Shown: positions 1 through 8,096, counted from the first letter of the stretch. The stretch: 64,000 nt of DNA from Ferruginibacter sp. (GCA_025350645.1 JANXXM010000092.1:56266-120265), one strand, 5' to 3'. The notes: generated by a model not told the origin, from the sequence alone. Translations and numbers: made by a program.

Positions 1-709
1 CCATTCTTTTTTTATGCTGTTCTATCAATGCCGGCATGCCTGTAGGGTAAGCTTCAATTATTTTTTTAAAATCTTCATTGCCTGCAAAACCGTTTTTACT
101 TATCCATGTTTCTACATTTGTACCGCTCCACGATGTATTTATTAAACCAACAGGCACTTGCAGTTCCTGCGAAATTTTTCTGGCAAAAAAATAACCCACA
201 GCAGAAAAGGAACTTGCCTGCTGCGGTGTACACACCTGCCATTGGCTGCCAGATACTATGTCATTTTGAGGAATTACATCTACCGCCCTTGCAATTTTAA
301 TATGTCTTATTTGCGGGTAATTTGCTGCAGCTATTTCTGTTGCTGCATTTTTGGCATCAGCAAGTATCCATTCCATATTCGATTGTCCGGAGCATACCCA
401 CACTTCACCCACCAACACATCTTTTATAGTTATAGTATTTTTTCCAACTACGGTTAATTCGTAAGGGCCACCAGCTTTTTCTATAGCAAGTATTGCCTTC
501 CAATTGCCCTGTGCATCTGCCTTTGCAGCTTTTTGCTGTTTGTTAAACTGCACAGTTATTTGCTCGCCTGCTGCGGCTGTTCCCCAAATATTGATGGGTA
601 CATTTCTTTGCAGCACCATGTGATCTGTAAATATACCGGGTAATTTTATCTGGGCTTTCATGGCATAAAAAACGATAATAGTTAAGGAAAGCAATACTAT
701 TTTTTTCAT
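1..709 (-). CDS. Sialate O-acetylesterase-like SGNH hydrolase (partial, C-terminus beyond window)
   Basis: The reading frame opens at ATG 709 on the minus strand and runs off the left edge, so 236 codons are visible. It starts with a short signal peptide (MKKIVLLSLTIIVFYAMKAQ), followed by a beta-sandwich-like stretch beginning KLPGIFTDHMVLQRNVPINI, and then the family block VWVCSGQSNMEW near residue 100, whose Ser is the expected nucleophile. This order is typical of Bacteroidota sialate O-acetylesterases (DUF303/PF03629), usually 450-650 residues, exported to act on acetylated sugars of glycans. The catalytic His region is outside the window. It is on the same strand as the lipoprotein gene upstream but 260 bases away, so co-transcription is doubtful. 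Confidence 0.88.
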   Translation of the reverse strand, partial: MKKIVLLSLTIIVFYAMKAQIKLPGIFTDHMVLQRNVPINIWGTAAAGEQITVQFNKQQKAAKADAQGNWKAILAIEKAGGPYELTVVGKNTITIKDVLVGEVWVCSGQSNMEWILADAKNAATEIAAANYPQIRHIKIARAVDVIPQNDIVSGSQWQVCTPQQASSFSAVGYFFARKISQELQVPVGLINTSWSGTNVETWISKNGFAGNEDFKKIIEAYPTGMPALIEQHKKRM

Positions 710-785
710 CAGTAATTATTTTTTTATTAATAAAAACGACATCAATACTTTCCTAAATTTGCAATTTACTATCGTACATCGGGCA

Positions 786-963
786 GGGCTTATGCAGGTT
801 GGGAGTTAGTATTCCGTCCGCCCATAACCGCTGCTGATTGAAAATATAAACTCTAATTTAAGAACTAATGTTGAGATTTATTCGTCGAGCCTAAACCACA
901 GCTGGGATTTGTAAATAGATGATGTTACAAGGTCAAGCCCAACTTGCATAAAACCCAATGTTG
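786..963 (-). repeat. attC-like palindromic element (site M1) downstream of the lipoprotein gene
   Basis: On the minus strand, 9 bases past the lipoprotein stop, the sequence reads ACAACATTGGG followed by TTTTATGCAAGTTGGGC and TTGAC. The arm CCCAACTTGCATAA (plus 938-951) is complementary at 13 of 14 positions to TTATGCAGGTTGGG at 790-803, giving a ~160-bp imperfect foldback. A 23-base core (937-959) recurs in reverse orientation at 9343-9365 with one difference. GGCTCGACGAATAAA inside it resembles the GACGAATA seen at two other sites. The layout resembles an integron attC site (long foldback, GTTRRRY-like GTTGGGC), but this is inference. Confidence 0.45.
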
Positions 964-971
964 TACGCAGA

Positions 972-1499
972 TTATTCTTTCTTTGGCAACCAAATAGGAG
1001 TCGGGAAAGCGAATATTTTAATAATCGGTATTCCATTAGAATTTGGCAATCTCACTTCATGGTTACCAATATATGCAAAATTTACTACCGTGTCAAGACC
1101 TGGCTTTAATCCTTTCATAAATCTAAATAGTGTGTCTTGCCTTGCGTCCATTTTTTTCATGAATGTAAGACTGCTTCTAAAAAATATTTCATTATTGCAA
1201 TGAAAAACTGTTGTCACAGTTAAATTCTCAACCAAAACTGTGTCTATCCGAACTCGTATGCTGTCTATATAGATGTTAGAAAGTAAATCGTAAAATTTAT
1301 AAGCAAATTTGATACGAAGACTGTCTTGTTCATTTGGTTGTTTTTCATTTCCGATAGCTGATTTGAATGTGTCAACTAAATATTGAATTTGTCTTTGTGG
1401 AATAGATGTATAAACTTTCGTGTCAACCTTTTTTGGTGATTGTTGGCAAGAATAAATAAACAAACAAAAAATGAATATTGTCTTAAATAATTTTGTCAT
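972..1499 (-). CDS. Putative lipoprotein of unknown function
   Basis: The protein has 175 residues from ATG 1499. It begins MTKLFKTIFIFCLFIYSCQQ, a lipoprotein signal whose lipobox ends in Cys18, so it should be anchored in a membrane. A TTG at 1523 would add eight residues and overlap the upstream stop codon by three bases, but would spoil the signal peptide, so ATG 1499 is preferred. No domain was recognised in the rest, which is mostly beta-prone and ends PIWLPKKE. It follows the DAHP synthase gene closely and could be read through from the aromatic operon, but the palindromic element behind it (786-963) resembles those behind accessory genes further right, so it may be acquired. Confidence 0.75.
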   Translation of the reverse strand: MTKLFKTIFIFCLFIYSCQQSPKKVDTKVYTSIPQRQIQYLVDTFKSAIGNEKQPNEQDSLRIKFAYKFYDLLSNIYIDSIRVRIDTVLVENLTVTTVFHCNNEIFFRSSLTFMKKMDARQDTLFRFMKGLKPGLDTVVNFAYIGNHEVRLPNSNGIPIIKIFAFPTPIWLPKKE

Positions 1500-1519
1500 A
1501 AGGGATTGTCGGTCTGTGG

Positions 1520-2590
1520 TCAATTTGCGTACATCACTTTATTTTGGTGGCTGATGCTTTCCAAATGTACAGCATCAAAATAGCGAATAATAAATTCTTT
1601 ACTAAGCCCAAGTGCATCACCTTTTGCAACAGCTCTTTCTAAAATTTCGTTCCAGCGGTTGGTTTGCAAAATCGTAACCTTATTTTCTTTTTTATACTCG
1701 CCCACTTTGTCTGCAATTTTCATTCGCTGCCCAATGAGTGTAAGCAACTCATCATCTATATGGTTTATTTGCTCTCTTAAACTTGCCAGTGCGGTAATAA
1801 ATTCCTGTGCCGATGTATTTTCTGAACGCCAGATCAAATCACCCAGCATTTCATTTAAACGCTCAGGAGTAATTTGTTGTTTTGCATCGCTCCATGCATT
1901 GTCCGGGTCTATATGGCTTTCAATCATAAGCCCGCCAAAATCCAGGTCAATACTTTTTTGAGAAACTTCCTGAAGCAGTGTTCTGTTGCCGCAAATATGA
2001 GAGGGGTCGCATATCATGAGCATTTCTTTAAACCGCCGTTTCATTTCTATAGCTAGATGCCACATAGGCGCATTGCGAAATTGTGTGTTGCCGTAAGAAG
2101 AAAATCCACGGTGTATCATTCCTATATTTGTAAGGCCAGCTTTTTGCAGTCTTTCTATTGCACCGCCCCACAATTCCAAATCAGGGTTTATTGGGTTTTT
2201 TACCAGCACAGGAATATCTACGCCACGCAATGCATCGGCAACTTCTTGTACGCTAAAGGGGTTTACCGTTGTACGTGCGCCTATCCAAAGTATATCTACA
2301 TTATGAGCTAGCGCATCTTCTACATGCTTTGCTGTGGCTACTTCTACCGTTATAGGCAAACCGGTTTGTGCTTTTGCCTTTTGCAGCCATGGCAGGCCTA
2401 TTACACCAATACCTTCAAATAAACCGGGCTTGGTACGGGGCTTCCAAATGCCGGCACGCAGCATATTTACTTTGCCTGTTGCATGCAGTCGTTGTGCTGT
2501 TTCTAATACCTGCGCTTCAGTTTCTGCACTGCATGGGCCGCTGATGATGAGCGGTCTTTTGTTCCAAATTTCTTTTATATTTTCTTTCAT
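1520..2590 (-). CDS. aroF: Bifunctional 3-deoxy-7-phosphoheptulonate synthase / chorismate mutase (type II)
   Basis: The 356-residue protein joins two steps of the aromatic pathway. Residues ~1-255 are a KDPGal-type (type I-beta) DAHP synthase, condensing phosphoenolpyruvate and erythrose 4-phosphate; visible signatures are IISGPCSAE near residue 15, RAGIWKPRTKPG near 45 and the late block MICDPSHICGNRT. Residues ~260-350 are an AroQ-type helical chorismate mutase (LREQINHIDDELLTLIGQRM). In fusions of this kind the mutase often also serves feedback control; that is family knowledge. It lies in the operon led by pheA. The symbol is approximate, since names vary for this fusion (aroA/aroG-aroQ). 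Confidence 0.93.
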   Translation of the reverse strand: MKENIKEIWNKRPLIISGPCSAETEAQVLETAQRLHATGKVNMLRAGIWKPRTKPGLFEGIGVIGLPWLQKAKAQTGLPITVEVATAKHVEDALAHNVDILWIGARTTVNPFSVQEVADALRGVDIPVLVKNPINPDLELWGGAIERLQKAGLTNIGMIHRGFSSYGNTQFRNAPMWHLAIEMKRRFKEMLMICDPSHICGNRTLLQEVSQKSIDLDFGGLMIESHIDPDNAWSDAKQQITPERLNEMLGDLIWRSENTSAQEFITALASLREQINHIDDELLTLIGQRMKIADKVGEYKKENKVTILQTNRWNEILERAVAKGDALGLSKEFIIRYFDAVHLESISHQNKVMYAN

Positions 2591-2658
2591 GTTTTGCTGG
2601 TCTCTATTCCTTTTTTTATTTAAAAAAAAAACTAAGATTATTTTAAATGATTATAATT

Positions 2659-3099
2659 TTATTTTTTATTTACCCATTGTTGTTTCGTCATTTCAAATTT
2701 AATTTCTCCTTTTCCTTGCAGGCCGGTTTCTGTCCAGCCCTGCTTTCTGTAAAAGGTTTCGGCTCTTGTATGAGGGCTTGTGCCCAGCCAGACAGTTTGT
2801 TCAGTTTGGGTAAAATACCAATCCAGCATTAATGTATGCAATGTTTTTCCAATTCCTTTTTTATCATGGTCCGGGTGTACAAATAATGCCCATATATTGT
2901 TTTCCTTTACATCTGCAATAGAAAAACCCACAATGTTATTTTCTATTTCGCAAACCCAGCCTTTACCTCTTTCTGTAATAAATTCCATCACATCATTATC
3001 AGTTACCAGTGCAGGGGCAGATAATGTATTTTCTTTTACTAGGTTTCGCACCACCTGTATTTCAAAAATATCTTCCGGTATGGCTTCTCTAAAAATCAT
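2659..3099 (-). CDS. GNAT family N-acetyltransferase
   Basis: This 146-residue protein has the GNAT fold: an N-terminal MIFREAIPEDIFEIQVVRNL, a central strand IWALFVHPDHDKKGIGKTLH carrying the acetyl-CoA binding loop (here DKKGIG), and the C-terminal AETFYRKQGWTETG. The acceptor substrate cannot be told. The start overlaps the tyrA stop by four bases (ATGA type), so it is translated from the aromatic operon, and the DAHP synthase gene follows 68 bases later. Whether it acts on an aromatic metabolite or is a passenger is unknown. Confidence 0.85.
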   Translation of the reverse strand: MIFREAIPEDIFEIQVVRNLVKENTLSAPALVTDNDVMEFITERGKGWVCEIENNIVGFSIADVKENNIWALFVHPDHDKKGIGKTLHTLMLDWYFTQTEQTVWLGTSPHTRAETFYRKQGWTETGLQGKGEIKFEMTKQQWVNKK

Positions 3100-3935
3100 T
3101 TTAAAATTCGTTTAATCTTATTTGCATTTTCAATCAACTGCCCCAAATATTCAACATTTTCTTTTTCCAGGCAACTTTTAAATTTTTTTAGTTGTGCAAT
3201 ATGTTCGTTTAAAACATCCAGCACATTTTCTTTGTTCTGCATAAAAATCGGCACCCACATATCAATATTACTTTTTGCCAAACGCACGGTACTTTCAAAG
3301 CCGCCACTTGCCAGTTCAAAAATATTCTTCTCTTCTTTTTCTTTTTCTAAAACCGTATTTGCCAGTGCAAAAGATGATATGTGCGATATGTGGCTGATGT
3401 ACGCCGCATGCACATCATGCGCATTGGCATCCATATACACAATATGCATACCGAGGGCTTTATATATATTTTCTACCAACGCAACTGCTTCATCATCGCT
3501 GTTTTGTTTATTACAAATAACCACAGCTTTATCTGTAAAAGCACCGCCCACAGCAGCTTGTGGCCCACTAAATTCTGTTCCCCACATCGGGTGAGTGGCT
3601 ACAAAACGTTTTCCGTTTTTACTTTTATCTGCAATTAAGCAAATGGCATTTTTGGTGGAACCTACATCAATGATTACCTGCTTTTTTATTTTAGGTAAAA
3701 TTTCAGCTAATAATTTCTCTGCAATATTTACGGGCACAGCAATCACAATTAAATCTGATAATGCTATTGCTTCCTCCAGTGTTTTTATTTCATCTACCAG
3801 CCCAAGCTTCAATGCCTGTTGCTGGTGTGCTTCGTTTGCATCTACCCCATAAATGGTTGCGGCAATATTTTTTTCTTTCAACGCCAGTGCCATTGATCCG
3901 CCTATTAATCCTATTCCTATTATTGCTGCATTCAT
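3096..3935 (-). CDS. tyrA: Prephenate dehydrogenase (tyrosine branch)
   Basis: It oxidatively decarboxylates prephenate to 4-hydroxyphenylpyruvate with NAD(P). From ATG 3935 the protein has 279 residues and starts at once with the Rossmann motif GIGLIGGS (residues 7-14). The block RFVATHPMWGTEFSG holds His115, the expected catalytic residue, and AAYISHISHISSFALA follows as in family members. An upstream in-frame codon would add MESGRGDENY before the nucleotide-binding strand, which is unlikely. There is no ACT or chorismate mutase domain; mutase activity is supplied by the DAHP synthase fusion in the same operon. The gene lies between the aminotransferase and GNAT genes. Confidence 0.93.
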   Translation of the reverse strand: MNAAIIGIGLIGGSMALALKEKNIAATIYGVDANEAHQQQALKLGLVDEIKTLEEAIALSDLIVIAVPVNIAEKLLAEILPKIKKQVIIDVGSTKNAICLIADKSKNGKRFVATHPMWGTEFSGPQAAVGGAFTDKAVVICNKQNSDDEAVALVENIYKALGMHIVYMDANAHDVHAAYISHISHISSFALANTVLEKEKEEKNIFELASGGFESTVRLAKSNIDMWVPIFMQNKENVLDVLNEHIAQLKKFKSCLEKENVEYLGQLIENANKIKRILK

Positions 3936-3999
3936 ATAATTTTCATCACCCCTGCCGCTCTCCAAAAAAGAAAGCTATTAAAATAACACAGGAAATTTT

Positions 4000-5181
4000 T
4001 TAAACGTTACTTAATTTTATTCTTTCAATTGCCTCTTCTATTTTTTCTGCAGTGCTGCACAGGCTTACCCGCACATAATTATTTCCCTGGCTGCCAAAAA
4101 TACCACCCGGCGTTATAAACACATTTGCGTTTGCCAGCACCGCATCAGTTAATGCAAAACCATCCTTTTGATTAGAAGGTATTTTTGCCCACACAAACAT
4201 CCCTGCCTGGTTCTTATCAAAAACACAATTTAATATTGCTAATAATGCAAAAACTTTTTCCCGCCTTGCGGCATAAATTTTATTTATTGTTTTATGCCAT
4301 TCTTCATCTAATGTTAATGCTTTTGCTGCGGCCAGTTGCACGGGTAAAAACATACCGCTATCCATATTGCTTTTAAATGTAAGCACTTCGTTTATGCGTT
4401 CTTTTGCACCGCAAAGCATGCCCACACGCCAGCCTGCCATATTATGGCTTTTGCTTAATGAATTTAATTCCACTGCTACTTCCATTGCGCCGGCAATGCT
4501 TAATAAACTAAAGGGTTCATCATTTAAAATAAAACTGTAAGGGTTATCATGCACCAATAAAATACTGTGCTTTTTTGCAAACGCCACGATCTCATTCATT
4601 TTTTCTTTTACCGGCAACTGCCCCGTAGGCATGTGCGGGTAATTTACAAACATAAGCTTATAAGTACCGCCGGTATTGGCTTTTAGCTCATCCATTTTTT
4701 TTTCTAACTCAGCAAAATCAGGAAACCAATTGTTTTCTTCTCTTAAAATATATTCTGCAGTGGTGCCACCTGCAAGCGTAACTGCAGCCCGGTAAGTGGG
4801 GTAGCCGGGGTTTGGTATCAGGGCAACATCGCCTTTATCTAAATAGGTCATACAAATATGCATAATGCCTTCTTTACTGCCAATGAGCGGCAATATTTCT
4901 GTATCTGCATCCAGCGTTGTAGCGTACGATTTTTTATACCATGCTGCTATGGCCTGTCGCAATAATGGGCTTCCTTTATAATTTTGATAAGCATGAGTAG
5001 TTGCTTTTGCACTCTCTTCATGCAGTACTTTTATAACATCGGTATGCGGTGGTAAATCTGGGCTGCCAATGCCTAGGTTTATCACACATTTACCAGCCTT
5101 ATTCATCTCATCAATCTCTCTTAATTTTTGAGAAAAATAATATTCATTTATGCCTTCCAGTCTTTTTGCTGTTTGTATCAT
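4000..5181 (-). CDS. Class I/II PLP-dependent aminotransferase (probable aromatic aminotransferase)
   Basis: This 393-residue fold-type I aminotransferase has the substrate loop NLGIGSPDLPP near residue 35, IPNPGYPTYRA near 122, and the PLP-binding Lys244 in SLSKSHNMAGWRVG. The sequence type is that of LL-diaminopimelate/aspartate aminotransferases in general searches. Its position one base after pheA and before tyrA points to transamination of phenylpyruvate and 4-hydroxyphenylpyruvate to Phe and Tyr; that assignment is by context. The ~65-base gap to tyrA holds no recognisable gene. Confidence 0.9.
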   Translation of the reverse strand: MIQTAKRLEGINEYYFSQKLREIDEMNKAGKCVINLGIGSPDLPPHTDVIKVLHEESAKATTHAYQNYKGSPLLRQAIAAWYKKSYATTLDADTEILPLIGSKEGIMHICMTYLDKGDVALIPNPGYPTYRAAVTLAGGTTAEYILREENNWFPDFAELEKKMDELKANTGGTYKLMFVNYPHMPTGQLPVKEKMNEIVAFAKKHSILLVHDNPYSFILNDEPFSLLSIAGAMEVAVELNSLSKSHNMAGWRVGMLCGAKERINEVLTFKSNMDSGMFLPVQLAAAKALTLDEEWHKTINKIYAARREKVFALLAILNCVFDKNQAGMFVWAKIPSNQKDGFALTDAVLANANVFITPGGIFGSQGNNYVRVSLCSTAEKIEEAIERIKLSNV

Positions 5182-5182
5182 T

Positions 5183-6040
5183 TTATTTTTTTCCTGATGT
5201 ATACATTCCGTAAATTTTTAAATTTGCCGTAACGAGCTGCAACTTTTTTATAAGTTCATGAAATTGTTTTGTGTTTTCAAACTCCATATCTGCATGAAAA
5301 GAATATAAAAAATTACTGCCCGCTATGGGGAAAGATTGTAGTTTGCTAAGGTTTATTCCCGCCTCTGCAATTTTTGTAAGCACTTTTGCAAGACTTCCTT
5401 TGGTATGATCTGTACTAAAATTTACAGAGGCTTTGTTGGCATCTGTAACAACAACAGCTTCCTTTGTTCTTTGCAAAATAAGAAACCTGGTATAATTATT
5501 TTTTTGCGTGTGAATGTTTGGCGCAATCATTTGTAACCCGAAAAGATCTGCGGCCTGTTTACCTGCAATAGCTGCAATATGTTTGCTTTTATGCTGGTGA
5601 ATATGTTTTGCACTAAGGGCAGTATCCTCCGTTTCTACCAGCTTCCAGTTGTATTTATCTAAAAACTCCAGGCACTGCTGTATGGCCATCGGGTGAGAAT
5701 GTATTTCTTTGATGTCGGCTAACGTTATTCCCGGATTTACCATCAAATGTTGCTTTATTTGCAAATACACTTCGCCAGTAATGGTAAGGTCAGATTTTTG
5801 CAGCAAATTATAATTTGCCATTATGCTTCCCGCAATAGAATTTTCTATAGCCATAACGGCAGCATACGTTTCTTTTTTATCAGCAGCTTTTTTAAACAGC
5901 TCTCTAAAAGTTGCACAACAAACAACAGGTACATTTTTACCAAAAAACTCCCATGCCGCCTGCTGGTGAAAGCTGCCTTCAAAACCCTGTATGGCAATAC
6001 CCTCCTGCTTTTTCACCACATTATTTTTATTACTGTTCAT
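5183..6040 (-). CDS. pheA: Prephenate dehydratase (phenylalanine branch)
   Basis: It converts prephenate to phenylpyruvate. The 285-residue protein has a catalytic domain starting IAIQGFEGSFHQQAA (residues 15-29), with the conserved NNYTRFLIL block (Thr184-Arg-Phe, Thr being catalytic in the family), then a C-terminal ACT domain from about residue 204 (DHTKGSLAKVLTKIAEAGIN, then KLQSFPI), expected to bind Phe for feedback inhibition. It lacks a chorismate mutase domain, unlike the enterobacterial P-protein. It is the first structural gene of the aromatic operon, with the attenuator 33-170 bases upstream. Confidence 0.95.
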   Translation of the reverse strand: MNSNKNNVVKKQEGIAIQGFEGSFHQQAAWEFFGKNVPVVCCATFRELFKKAADKKETYAAVMAIENSIAGSIMANYNLLQKSDLTITGEVYLQIKQHLMVNPGITLADIKEIHSHPMAIQQCLEFLDKYNWKLVETEDTALSAKHIHQHKSKHIAAIAGKQAADLFGLQMIAPNIHTQKNNYTRFLILQRTKEAVVVTDANKASVNFSTDHTKGSLAKVLTKIAEAGINLSKLQSFPIAGSNFLYSFHADMEFENTKQFHELIKKLQLVTANLKIYGMYTSGKK

Positions 6041-6072
6041 ACAAACTTTTCAGTTGCTTTGGTATAAAATAA

Positions 6073-6101
6073 AAAGTCCCGGCCTTTGCAGCCGGGACTT
6101 T
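6073..6101 (-). terminator. Attenuator terminator hairpin of the aromatic operon
   Basis: The sequence is a perfect 11-bp inverted repeat, AAAGTCCCGGC and GCCGGGACTTT, around a 7-base loop. On the minus strand it is followed by a T-rich run (TTTTTATTTTAT) and lies 33 bases before the pheA start, so it is an intrinsic terminator inside the leader. The proximal arm (6101-6091) can instead pair with the upstream segment 6153-6144 inside the leader peptide gene. Confidence 0.9.
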
Positions 6102-6128
6102 GTTTATGTAAACTCGTTTATTTTTTGG

Positions 6129-6209
6129 TTAGTTACATACACATCCCGGCTGCTTACTAAAATAAAAGTAATAGAAGGGAGTAAAATTGTATGTAGTTGT
6201 TTGCTTCAT
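6129..6209 (-). CDS. Leader peptide of the aromatic operon attenuator (PheL-like, 26 residues)
   Basis: ATG 6209 to TAA 6129 on the minus strand encodes 26 residues. The run YNFTPFYYFYF at residues 7-17 has four Phe and four Tyr in eleven positions. The codons just after the run (GCAGCCGGGA, 6153-6144) form the first strand of an antiterminator with TCCCGGCTGC at 6097-6088, a perfect 10-bp match that would disrupt the terminator at 6101-6073. This matches classical ribosome-mediated attenuation: stalling at Phe/Tyr codons frees 6153-6144 and allows read-through, while a ribosome reaching the stop codon masks it. It fits an operon that makes both Phe and Tyr. There is no Shine-Dalgarno sequence, as is usual in this phylum. 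Confidence 0.85.
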   Translation of the reverse strand: MKQTTTYNFTPFYYFYFSKQPGCVCN

Positions 6210-6214
6210 TATTT

Positions 6215-6222
6215 CAAAAATA
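6215..6222 (-). promoter_or_regulatory. Candidate -7 promoter box for the aromatic operon
   Basis: The minus strand reads TATTTTTG, matching the Bacteroidota sigma-ABfr -7 consensus TAnnTTTG. It ends five bases before the leader peptide ATG, so the transcript would begin within a few bases of that ATG and the peptide could be translated from a nearly leaderless end. No clear TTG is seen 19-23 bases upstream, where a T-rich run lies instead, so the call is tentative. Confidence 0.45.
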
Positions 6223-6239
6223 GGGCGAAAGGATTAGAA

Positions 6240-6908
6240 TAAAAAATAAAATAATTTTTGCAGCCATTCCATGCCTATTTTTTTTCCTGTTTTTATGCGC
6301 AGTTTATTTTGGGGCATGAGCTCAAAGTACTTTTTTCAACTTCATGCACGGGCTATACACTGCTGCCGCTCAAAGGCAGCGGCATTCGCTGCTATCCCTG
6401 CCATGCGCAGCTTTGGGAGCATTGTTCATCTTTACCTGCGGCATTTTACTATTTTTTATTGTCTTGTTTAAGTCTGGCATAATGTAACGAGCTAAACTAA
6501 GTTCTAAACTTATTTTATTTTTGGGGGCACCAATCTTTAAATATATCAGGTTGCTTTATCTGCCCGCTTTTTAGCTCTTAAAATGTAATGTCAATTTTAT
6601 GATGTGTGTAAATAGGGTCTTTACATTTTATAGCAACTTGTACTTTAGTAAGGTTATAAAAGCCTATGTGATCAGGCCGATAAAATTTAAGATGGTCGAA
6701 ACTATTTTTTATTGTTACAACATTCCGGGTAAGTAAAACAGGACTAAAGAAAACTTTAAAAACAAAATCCTGTCTGCGAAGAATTGCAAAATAGCTGTTA
6801 AACAAATATCGGCATTTTAAATGAACAAAGCAGCCGTATAGTGATTTTGGTATACCTAAAAACAATGGATGCCATCTAGGTACGAAAAGCATTTGAGGAG
6901 GAGTTTAA
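6240..6908. other. Intergenic region with GC-rich hairpins; no convincing gene
   Basis: About 670 bases separate the aromatic operon promoter from the IS30 remnant. The stretch 6340-6440 is GC-richer than its surroundings and contains nested palindromes (GCTGCCGCTCAAAGGCAGC around 6363-6381). A short piece near 6420-6435 resembles, in reverse, 16880-16897 (shared AAAGATGAACA). Minus-strand 6892-6578 is open for 104 codons, but I see no homology, motif or upstream signal and do not call it. The right border, at about 6908, is where transposase-coding sequence starts abruptly. Confidence 0.5.
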
Positions 6909-7223
6909 AGTATCCCAGCTCAAATGAAAAAGACACTTACCTACGACAATGGAACCGAAATGGCACAACACAAACTGTTTACAAAGAACACTAAAATACA
7001 AGTGTACTTTGCCCACCCTTACAGCCCCTGGGAGAGGCCTACAAACGAAAACAGCAACGGGCTTATCAAGAATTATCTTCCTAAAGGGACAGACTTTTCT
7101 ATCGTCTCAAAACAAGAACTTAAAAGGGTACAAGATGAACTCAACAAAAGACCAAGAAATGTGTTGAACTGGAAAACCCCAAAAGATGTTTTCGAAGAAT
7201 ACATACTTCAAAAAATCGCTTAA
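6909..7223 (+). pseudogene. IS30-family transposase remnant (C-terminal third only)
   Basis: The readable frame is SIPAQMKKTLTYDNGTEM and onward, the last ~104 residues of an IS30-type DDE transposase (full length ~320). It has TYDNG with the second catalytic Asp, the block FAHPYSPWERPTNENSNGL containing the catalytic Glu, and an end of the form ...TPKDVFEEYILQ. A TAA lies directly upstream at 6906-6908 and the N-terminal HTH and first catalytic Asp are absent, so the element is 5'-truncated and inactive. It marks the left border of the accessory region. Confidence 0.88.
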
Positions 7224-7279
7224 ACAAAAGTATTTAATCCGTTTCCATGTTAAACAAAAAAAGAAAATTAACTTTAGTA

Positions 7280-7307
7280 AAATGTTGCGTTAAAAACTTG
7301 AAACCGC
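7280..7307 (+). repeat. Probable IS30 right terminal inverted repeat
   Basis: Fifty-odd bases after the transposase stop lies AATGTTGCGTTAAAAACTTG followed by AAACC. It resembles IS30-family ends (TGTTGC-type start, then AAxTTGA) and is in the expected place. The left end is missing with the rest of the transposase. Confidence 0.45.
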
Positions 7308-7324
7308 CTAACAAACACTTCAAT

Positions 7325-8026
7325 ATGAATAAATTTAAACTAATTATTGCATTGCTTGTGATAGCAAGTTCAACTTACGGACAAGAAAGTAACATAGGAC
7401 AGTTCGCAATGTGGAAACCCAAAGACGGACAATTACAAAACTTTGAGAATGGATATAAACTACATTTAAATTGGCACAAAACAAATGGCGATAAATGGGG
7501 TTGGTATGGTTGGTTTGTAATTTCAGGAAGTCGTTACGGACAGTTTGTTGATGCAACTTTTGACCATACTTGGACTGACTTTGACAATGCGGTTAAACCA
7601 GCAGAAGATATTGCAGACAATAGACTTCATGTGTTTCCGTTTGGTGATGTGCAGACAATTTTTAAAGTGTCCAAATATGCAAATTCAAGCACAGTTGACA
7701 CATTCAAATTGAAGACAAAACTTATAAGATTTATAACATTAACTGTGAGTAACATTGAACAGGCTCTTAAAATGATTGAAAAACTAAAGGAGTTTTATGT
7801 AGGCAAACAAATCAAAACTTTCAAGACATATAAAGTAGTTGATGGTGATGCTACAAATCAAATAATCATAATGATGGGTTTTAGCAATTGGGAGGAATTC
7901 TCAATGAGTGAAAACCTAAATGAAAAAGTGAATGAATTTGAACAAATCTTCAAAATAAAATCAGTCCTAGCAATAAATTCCGAAACGATAGTTTATAGAG
8001 CTGATATGAGTTGGTTTTCAAATTAA
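7325..8026 (+). CDS. Secreted protein of unknown function
   Basis: From ATG 7325 the protein has 233 residues with a signal peptide MNKFKLIIALLVIASSTYGQ, so it is exported. A longer frame from 7247 would put the signal peptide internally. The mature part is rich in aromatic residues (NGDKWGWYGWFVISGSRYGQF, VDATFDHTWTDFDNA); no domain was recognised. It immediately follows the IS30 end, and its stop codon is followed after ~10 bases by a palindromic motif of the type found after the other accessory genes here, consistent with acquisition as a single-gene unit. Confidence 0.7.
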   Translation: MNKFKLIIALLVIASSTYGQESNIGQFAMWKPKDGQLQNFENGYKLHLNWHKTNGDKWGWYGWFVISGSRYGQFVDATFDHTWTDFDNAVKPAEDIADNRLHVFPFGDVQTIFKVSKYANSSTVDTFKLKTKLIRFITLTVSNIEQALKMIEKLKEFYVGKQIKTFKTYKVVDGDATNQIIIMMGFSNWEEFSMSENLNEKVNEFEQIFKIKSVLAINSETIVYRADMSWFSN

Positions 8027-8036
8027 AAAAAACGAA

Positions 8037-8072
8037 CGCATAACACGAACTGTGCAAGAACGGTCACTGTAA
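8037..8072 (+). repeat. Cassette-end-like motif (site M4)
   Basis: CATAACACGAACTGTGCAAG followed by AACGGTCAC lies ~10 bases after the stop of the secreted-protein gene. It shares the AACA...TGTGCAA...GG layout with sites M1, M2 and M3, but is the most diverged of the set. Confidence 0.3.
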
Positions 8073-8096
8073 AGCGACACTAAAATCAGATAATTT

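Noticed and set aside
6340..6440. GC-rich folded stretch considered as a structured RNA or riboswitch
   Set aside because: Hairpins are visible, but no known aptamer core was recognised and it is not placed directly in front of a gene; it is more likely an intergenic repeat.
6578..6892. 104-codon open frame on the minus strand
   Set aside because: The overlapping plus strand is open as well; the product shows no domain, signal peptide or upstream promoter, and the stretch lies in repeat-bearing intergenic DNA.
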